Origin: Candidatus Thalassarchaeaceae archaeon
GTDB lineage: Archaea > Thermoplasmatota > Poseidoniia > Poseidoniales > Thalassarchaeaceae
Direction: 5' to 3'
DNA: 35,306 bases
Assembly (NCBI GenBank): GCA_023268715.1
Contig: JALRLV010000015.1
Span: forward strand, 1 to 35,306
Shown here one piece after another: positions 31,009-35,306 of the stretch. The notes under the pieces were generated by a model. It was not told where the DNA came from, ran no database searches, and saw only the letters and a program-made list of their open reading frames with translations. The position numbers and the translations under genes were made by a program. Every line of letters begins with the position of its first letter. The stretch's first letter is position 1.

Positions 31009-32226
31009 ATGGGAGTGACTGTACGGGGTTTGTTGGTATCCCTTATTGTCATCATGTTGGCATCACATAATGCCCTAGCAACCTCGGCAGTAGGACTCGC
31101 AGAGAGTTTGTCCCTTTCGGAAGAAGACCTTGGACTGAATGGTGTTGCTATCGATTCAGACGCAACAACCGCAGTGGTCTACGGGCAGGAAGGGTACGTT
31201 CGGGTCTTAGATGCAGAGGACCCTAATCAACAAGTGGAAATGGTATGGAATGGAGTTAGCGAATTGCATGATGCGGATTTCCATCCGGGAGGGCAAACCG
31301 CACTTATTGTAGGTGACCATGGAGTCGTTCTAAGATATGCTAAGCAAGACCAATCACTAGAACGGGCTGCATCTGATGTGTCTCTTGATTATGCAAAGAT
31401 CACCTCAGTTGCATGGAATACCGCAGGATCATGGGCTTATGTCGGCACTGAGGAAGGTCAGATTTGGAGAATGAGAGCCGCCGAAGACGGAGGGGCAGAA
31501 CTGCATGCACTATCCGCTTCAGGGACTAGTGAGATTACAGCAATTGATTGCCACGACACTATCATGATGTGTGTCGTTAGTGCTACAGTCGAGGGTATTG
31601 GAGTAATCGAAAGAGATCACACCTTTACCTGGGTTGGAGGAACTGGATATCCTTGGACTGGTGTTGAGTGCCCTAGTGGTGAAACCCCCTACTGTGTCGC
31701 AATTGCTGAGAACCAAATTATAGCACATATCGAGCTGAATCCAGAAGATATATCTGCTTCGATTCCGAGTATAAGCCGACTTCAGAATTTAGATTTATAC
31801 TTCGTAGGAATAGAGGCGCAGGAAGGCGATCGTGCACTAATTGCGACTACACCAACAAGTCTTGTCGAGCATGATATTAGCCTCAATGGCTCATACCCAT
31901 GGCTTGATTATTCAGATATTGAAAACCTCAACCTTTCTAGTGATAGAATTGTAGGCACTTGGGCAACAGGAATCGATTCGGGTTGGATAGTCACAAGCCG
32001 TGGATATTTGTTCCAATATGTCCCAACCGACTCGGATTCAACAGGACTACTCAGCATGTGGATTGTAATCGCCATTCCTGCCGCTACAGGACTAGTTGTT
32101 CTTTGTCTGGTATATCTGGCATCTCCTGCAAAAGTGAAAGACAGGATAATAGAACGGATGGGAAATGAAGATGAAAGAAATGACCTAGCTCGACGAAGGG
32201 TAAAACAGCAAAGAAAGCGTCGCTGA
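31009..32226 (+). CDS. Exported WD40/PQQ-like beta-propeller protein with C-terminal membrane anchor
   Basis: This 405-residue protein has a signal peptide ending NALA (about 1-25). The ectodomain has propeller-type repeats: GVAIDSDATTAVVYGQEGYVRVLD, DADFHPGGQTALIVGDHGVVLRY, SVAWNTAGSWAYVGTEEGQIWRM and later strands. A helix at about 346-370 (SMWIVIAIPAATGLVVL) is followed by a strongly basic cytoplasmic tail ending RRRVKQQRKRR. Four Cys in the middle part may pair. The topology is propeller outside, one anchor, basic tail inside. Function is unknown; the fold suggests ligand or protein binding at the surface. It is unrelated in motif to the LVIVD pair. It diverges from the DUF5611-like gene. 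Confidence 0.75.
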   Translation: MGVTVRGLLVSLIVIMLASHNALATSAVGLAESLSLSEEDLGLNGVAIDSDATTAVVYGQEGYVRVLDAEDPNQQVEMVWNGVSELHDADFHPGGQTALIVGDHGVVLRYAKQDQSLERAASDVSLDYAKITSVAWNTAGSWAYVGTEEGQIWRMRAAEDGGAELHALSASGTSEITAIDCHDTIMMCVVSATVEGIGVIERDHTFTWVGGTGYPWTGVECPSGETPYCVAIAENQIIAHIELNPEDISASIPSISRLQNLDLYFVGIEAQEGDRALIATTPTSLVEHDISLNGSYPWLDYSDIENLNLSSDRIVGTWATGIDSGWIVTSRGYLFQYVPTDSDSTGLLSMWIVIAIPAATGLVVLCLVYLASPAKVKDRIIERMGNEDERNDLARRRVKQQRKRR

Positions 32227-32256
32227 GATTATCTCCTGGATTTTCGTTGAGTGCTA

Positions 32257-32271
32257 CGCGCCTACGGCGCG
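32257..32271 (+). terminator. GC-rich hairpin after the propeller gene
   Basis: CGCGCC-TAC-GGCGCG forms a 6-bp GC stem with a 3-nt loop, 31 bp after the stop at 32226 and 49 bp before the next start. No T-run follows, so termination is uncertain. Confidence 0.3.
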
Positions 32272-32319
32272 AATTCCGAAGGCAGGCAACCTTCATGAGG
32301 GGCCGACTTCGCGGGCGGA

Positions 32320-33150
32320 ATGAAATACATGCCATACGAAGCGCTTGACTTCTACGATGTAGATTCACTTTTGACCGATGAAGAGCGAATGGTCCGAGAC
32401 ATGGTCCGCGACTTTGTTGACGAAGAAGTGATTCCAAAAATCGAACATGCTTGCAGAGATGGAGTCTTCCCAGACGAATGGCGAGTTGCTCTAGGTGAAA
32501 TGGGAGTTCTAGGTGCTCCACTGAAGGGTTATGACTGCCCTGGTCTATCCTACACCGCATACGGTGTAATCTGCAGAGAACTAGAGAGAGGAGATAGCGG
32601 ATTACGCTCTTTTGCTAGTGTTCAAGGCAGCCTTGCGATGTATCCGATTTGGGATTTCGGAAGTGAAGAACAAAAGCAACGCTATCTTCCAAAGATGGCA
32701 AGTGGAGAATGGATTGGATGCTTTGGCCTTACAGAACCCGATTACGGGTCAAATCCTGGTGATATGATAACCAAGGCCGAAGATATGGGTGATCACTATC
32801 TGTTGAATGGTGCCAAAATGTGGATTACAAATGGCACTATCGCACAATTAGCAGTTGTTTGGGCTAAACTAGATGGAGTTATTCGTGGATTTATTGTTGA
32901 GAAAGACGACCCAGGATTTAGTGCTCCTGAAATGAAAGGAAAGCATTCACTCAAGGCTAGTGTAACAAGCGAATTAGTATTCCAAGATTGTAAGATTCCA
33001 AAGGACAGGATTCTGCCGGGTGTGAAAGGACTACGTGGACCGTTTTCATGTTTGAACAACGCACGTTATGGTATATCTTGGGGCGCGGTCGGAGCCGCTC
33101 AGGCCTGCTTTGACTCAGCAAAAGAATACGCCCTCAGTCGGATACAATTT
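32320..33150 (+). CDS. Glutaryl-CoA dehydrogenase-like acyl-CoA dehydrogenase, 3' part lost at a junction
   Basis: About 277 codons of genuine acyl-CoA dehydrogenase are present: FGLTEPDYGSNPGDM, MWITNGTIAQLAVVWAKLD, HSLKASVTSELVFQDCKIP and ARYGISWGAVGAAQACFDSAKEYALSRIQF. The last matches the glutaryl-CoA dehydrogenase subgroup (ARYGIxWGxxGAA...R-x-QF). The family continues with G-[RK]-P-I and another ~110 residues including the catalytic Glu, all missing here. After IQF the frame reads nine unrelated residues and stops at 33178-33180 inside a different gene. The start could be 32320 or 32329. The domain with the FAD/acyl-CoA base is absent, so the product as encoded would be inactive. Confidence 0.85.
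33142..33150. other. Junction between archaeal and bacterial sequence
   Basis: On the left, codons CGG ATA CAA TTT continue the dehydrogenase (R-I-Q-F). On the right, the frame starting TAC TAC CCA at 33150 is the substrate-binding protein (YYPIAVGGAL). The shared bases ATACAATTT could belong to either gene, so the join is blunt or uses a short microhomology. No insertion sequence, tRNA or target duplication is visible. Confidence 0.85.
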
Positions 33151-34319
33151 ACTACCCAATCGCAGTTGGCGGTGCTTTAACTCAAGTAGTTGATGGCATT
33201 GTCGCTGACTTTGAAGCTGCAAACCCAGACATAAAAGTAAACGCGATATATTCAGGAAACTATGATGATACGCGTGTGCGAGCGTTATCGGCATTGGCTT
33301 CAGGCGAGCCTGCTCAATTAGCCGTGATGTTCTCCATCGATGCATATGATTTGATCGAACAAGATCTCGTTGTTGCATTTGATGATATCAAAGGAGTGGA
33401 TGCAGGCTGGCTGGATAGTTTTTATCCCGCATTAATGGCAAATGGCAACATTGAGGGAAAGACTTGGGGGATTCCATTCCAGCGTTCAACGATTGTTGCA
33501 TACTACAATAAAGACATGTTCAAGGCAGCCGGACTTGATCCAAACTCCCCACCCACGACATGGGATGAGATGATCTCCATGGGCAAAGCATTGACCAAGG
33601 ATGGCGCCTACGGTCTAATGATTCCATCTACAGGCTATCCGTATTGGATGTTCCAAGCACTTGCGATTCAGAACGGCAAAGAAGTTATGTCTAACGATGG
33701 TCTCACGACGTATTTTGATGACCCTACCGTGATTGAAACATTAGAATTTTGGAAATCACTCAGTCAAGAACACGGCATCATGCCAACAGGGACTGTAGAA
33801 TGGGGCACATTAAGACAAGCATTCTTAGAGGGCCAAACCGCTATGATGTGGCACTCAACAGGAAATCTTACTGCAGTGAAAAACAATGCTAGCTTTGACT
33901 TTGGTGTCGCTGAACTGCCCGCAAACGTTAGGAAGGGGTCACCAACCGGTGGCGGCAATTTCTATGTTTTCAAAGATACCTCACCGGAAGAGCAAGCTGC
34001 TGCATTGAAGTTAATCGAGTTTATGACATCACCTGAACAAGCTGCTGCATGGTCAATTGGCACTGGGTATATGGGTGTTTCGCCTGCGGCTTATGAAACT
34101 GATGCACTTAAAACGTACACTCAGGAGTTTCCACCAGCATTAGTTGCTCGTAATCAGCTCGAAAATGCAGTTGCAGAATTTTCAACCTTCGAGACTGCTC
34201 GTGTAAGAGAAGGGCTTAACAACGCGATCCAGGCTGCACTCACTAATACTAAGTCAGCTGCCGATGCACTTGCGGAAGCCCAAGCATCAGCCGTGCGCTT
34301 GCTTCGCGACTACCAATAA
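33150..34319 (+). CDS. CUT1 ABC transporter substrate-binding protein (UgpB/MalE-like), N-terminus missing
   Basis: The coding frame is readable from YYPIAVGGALTQVVDGIVADF at 33150, well before its first internal ATG. It continues through NPDIKVNAIYSGNYDDTRVRAL, WGIPFQRSTIVAYYNKDMF, TTWDEMISMGKAL, TAMMWHSTGN and GGGNFYVFK to the stop: 390 codons. This is the mature part of a periplasmic binding protein for glycerol-3-phosphate or sugars. The signal peptide and start codon are absent because the gene is cut at the junction. YYPIAVGG directly follows the signal peptide in UgpB-like relatives, so only about 25-35 residues are lost. A terminator and two permease genes follow, as in bacterial ugp-type operons. 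Confidence 0.9.
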   Translation, partial: YYPIAVGGALTQVVDGIVADFEAANPDIKVNAIYSGNYDDTRVRALSALASGEPAQLAVMFSIDAYDLIEQDLVVAFDDIKGVDAGWLDSFYPALMANGNIEGKTWGIPFQRSTIVAYYNKDMFKAAGLDPNSPPTTWDEMISMGKALTKDGAYGLMIPSTGYPYWMFQALAIQNGKEVMSNDGLTTYFDDPTVIETLEFWKSLSQEHGIMPTGTVEWGTLRQAFLEGQTAMMWHSTGNLTAVKNNASFDFGVAELPANVRKGSPTGGGNFYVFKDTSPEEQAAALKLIEFMTSPEQAAAWSIGTGYMGVSPAAYETDALKTYTQEFPPALVARNQLENAVAEFSTFETARVREGLNNAIQAALTNTKSAADALAEAQASAVRLLRDYQ

Positions 34320-34327
34320 TTTGAAAG

Positions 34328-34347
34328 GCGCCCAGGCAACTGGGCGC
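34328..34347 (+). terminator. Bacterial-type hairpin terminator/attenuator after the binding-protein gene
   Basis: GCGCCCAG-GCAA-CTGGGCGC is a perfect 8-bp stem with a GCAA tetraloop, followed by TTCCTTT. It lies 8 bp after the stop. Such hairpins after the binding-protein gene commonly set high binding-protein and low permease expression in bacteria. Confidence 0.75.
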
Positions 34348-34376
34348 TTCCTTTGAAATGATGGAAAGTCTTAGAA

Positions 34377-35270
34377 ATGTCAGACATTGTTGCTAATGAA
34401 AGGCGCAGACAAGCCCTTTACGGCTGGATCATGCTATCTCCAGCGGCTATTCTGCTGACAACCTTTGCATTTTATCCATCGCTTGCAACTTTTTGGACGA
34501 GCCTTTTCAGTCGAGAAACGCGACGTCGACCGAGCGAATTTAAAGGTATAGGTAATTATACCGATTTATTTGCCGATCCTACATTTTTAAAAGTTGTAAC
34601 TAACAACCTGATCTATGCATTTTCCACTATTCCGATCTCAATTATCATAGCCCTTGCTATGGCTCTTTGGGCAAATTCAAAAATTCCGGCTAGAGGCTTC
34701 ATTAGAACCGCTTATTTTACTCCGACTGTCCTTCCCATGATTGCTGCAGCTAACCTTTGGCTATTTTTTTATACTCCAGGCTTTGGCGTATTAGACCAAA
34801 TTGGAAGTTTTTTTGGGATCCCGAGCATAAATTGGTTGGGTCAGCCTCAAACAGCATTGTGGTCTGTAATTATCGTTACTATCTGGAAAGAAGCCGGTTT
34901 CTTTATGATATTCTACCTTGCCGCACTGCAAACAATTCCAGAGGATTTAAAAGAAGCAGCTGATATAGAGGGCTGCAGCAGATGGACGTATACACGACGG
35001 GTAATAATTCCACTGCTTATGCCTACTACTTTGTTCATAATGGTTAATGCGCTCATAAATTCGGTAAAGCTTATTGATCACCTGTTCATACTCACCAAAG
35101 GTGGCCCAAATGACGCATCAAAACTTGTTCTTTATTACATTTGGGAAATGGCATTTGCATTCTTTGATGCACCTCACGCAGCAGCTCTAACCATACTTGT
35201 TTTGGCGGTGTTGGGCGTTGTGGCAGGAATAAAGTTCATGATTTTGGATAAACGGACCCACTATCAATGA
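34377..35270 (+). CDS. CUT1 ABC transporter permease (UgpA/MalF-like)
   Basis: This 297-residue protein has six hydrophobic helices and begins with RRRQALYGWIMLSPAAILLTTFAFYPSL. The EAA loop that docks the ATPase is AADIEGCSRWTYTRRVIIPLLMP, close to the EAAxxxGAxxxxxFxxIxxP consensus. GPNDASKLVLYYIWEMAF fits the C-terminal part of UgpA-like permeases. It partners with the binding protein upstream and with the permease that begins at 35267. Its gene order and the terminator point to a bacterium, probably a proteobacterium, rather than to the archaeon of the first 33 kb. Confidence 0.92.
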   Translation: MSDIVANERRRQALYGWIMLSPAAILLTTFAFYPSLATFWTSLFSRETRRRPSEFKGIGNYTDLFADPTFLKVVTNNLIYAFSTIPISIIIALAMALWANSKIPARGFIRTAYFTPTVLPMIAAANLWLFFYTPGFGVLDQIGSFFGIPSINWLGQPQTALWSVIIVTIWKEAGFFMIFYLAALQTIPEDLKEAADIEGCSRWTYTRRVIIPLLMPTTLFIMVNALINSVKLIDHLFILTKGGPNDASKLVLYYIWEMAFAFFDAPHAAALTILVLAVLGVVAGIKFMILDKRTHYQ

Positions 35271-35306
35271 AATTATTCTCAAAAAATATAGAATCTATCG
35301 GTGCTA
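35267..35306 (+). CDS. Second CUT1 permease (UgpE/MalG-like), only the start present
   Basis: An ATG overlaps the stop of the preceding permease (ATGA) and opens MKLFSKNIESIGA before the window ends. Translational coupling and operon order predict the second membrane subunit; the fragment itself is too short to identify. Confidence 0.55.
   Translation, partial: MKLFSKNIESIGA

Noticed and set aside
33100-33200. Integration of a mobile element carrying the ABC transporter
   Set aside because: No integrase, tRNA target, direct repeats or terminal inverted repeats are seen, and both flanking genes are cut in mid-frame.

Overview
The first ~33.1 kb reads as one piece of a compact, moderately AT-rich archaeal genome, most like a marine planktonic euryarchaeon of the Marine Group II/III (Poseidoniales-like, Thermoplasmatota) type. 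The archaeal markers are the small, exonuclease-type subunit of DNA polymerase D, an archaeal TyrRS, an archaeal/eukaryotic-type PheRS alpha chain, the rRNA-processing nuclease Nob1 and archaeal-style promoters. Mixed in are bacterial-looking genes often reported in these lineages (SufS/SufE, FolD, CinA domain, class II CCA-type enzyme, acyl-CoA dehydrogenases). The lineage is inferred from gene content only; no marker gene was placed on a tree.

Layout. 1-274: left-truncated GIY-YIG nuclease, then tRNA-Ala. 495-9314: a run of exported or membrane-anchored proteins that contains no cytoplasmic enzyme. It holds two LVIVD beta-propeller proteins, two small C-terminally anchored proteins whose predicted mature N-terminus is histidine, two Sco/SenC-like lipoproteins with unusual insertions, and an Ig-like/YHYH protein split by one in-frame TAG. 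I regard this as the most novel system in the window, probably cell-surface metal (copper, perhaps calcium) or redox biology. 9295-11256: pheS and a membrane zinc-ribbon protein. 11365-12393: tRNA-Thr and folD. 12390-14399: SufS, SufE and a SufT/MIP18-like protein (Fe-S assembly). 14526-17411: SLOG-like protein, FMN reductase, tRNA-Glu, VTT/DedA-type protein, Nob1, TatA, MoaD-like protein. 17495-22827: HAD phosphatase, PolD small subunit, CinA domain, tRNA-Val, a PIMT-like methyltransferase, a HEAT-repeat protein. 22834-25070: ParB-fold SerK-like protein, a class II nucleotidyltransferase lacking one expected metal-binding Asp, and a GcvH-like protein with Arg at the lipoyl-lysine position. 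25188-30907: acyl-CoA dehydrogenase, class V aminotransferase homologue, HMG-CoA synthase, TyrRS and a small conserved protein. 31009-33150: membrane-anchored propeller and a glutaryl-CoA-dehydrogenase-like gene that stops abruptly.

At about 33142-33150 the sequence switches in mid-gene to a bacterial CUT1 sugar/glycerol-phosphate ABC transporter (substrate-binding protein lacking its N-terminus, a bacterial hairpin terminator, permease, start of a second permease). Both genes at the join are broken and share only a few bases, so a chimeric clone or assembly is the simplest explanation. The last 2.16 kb should not be assigned to the archaeon without checking.

Genes are very tightly packed. 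All seven tail-to-tail protein-gene pairs are separated by 6 bp or less, or overlap. All four tRNA genes are intron-less and encode their 3' CCA. No CRISPR array, insertion sequence or rRNA gene was seen, and no stretch longer than 300 bases lacks a gene.
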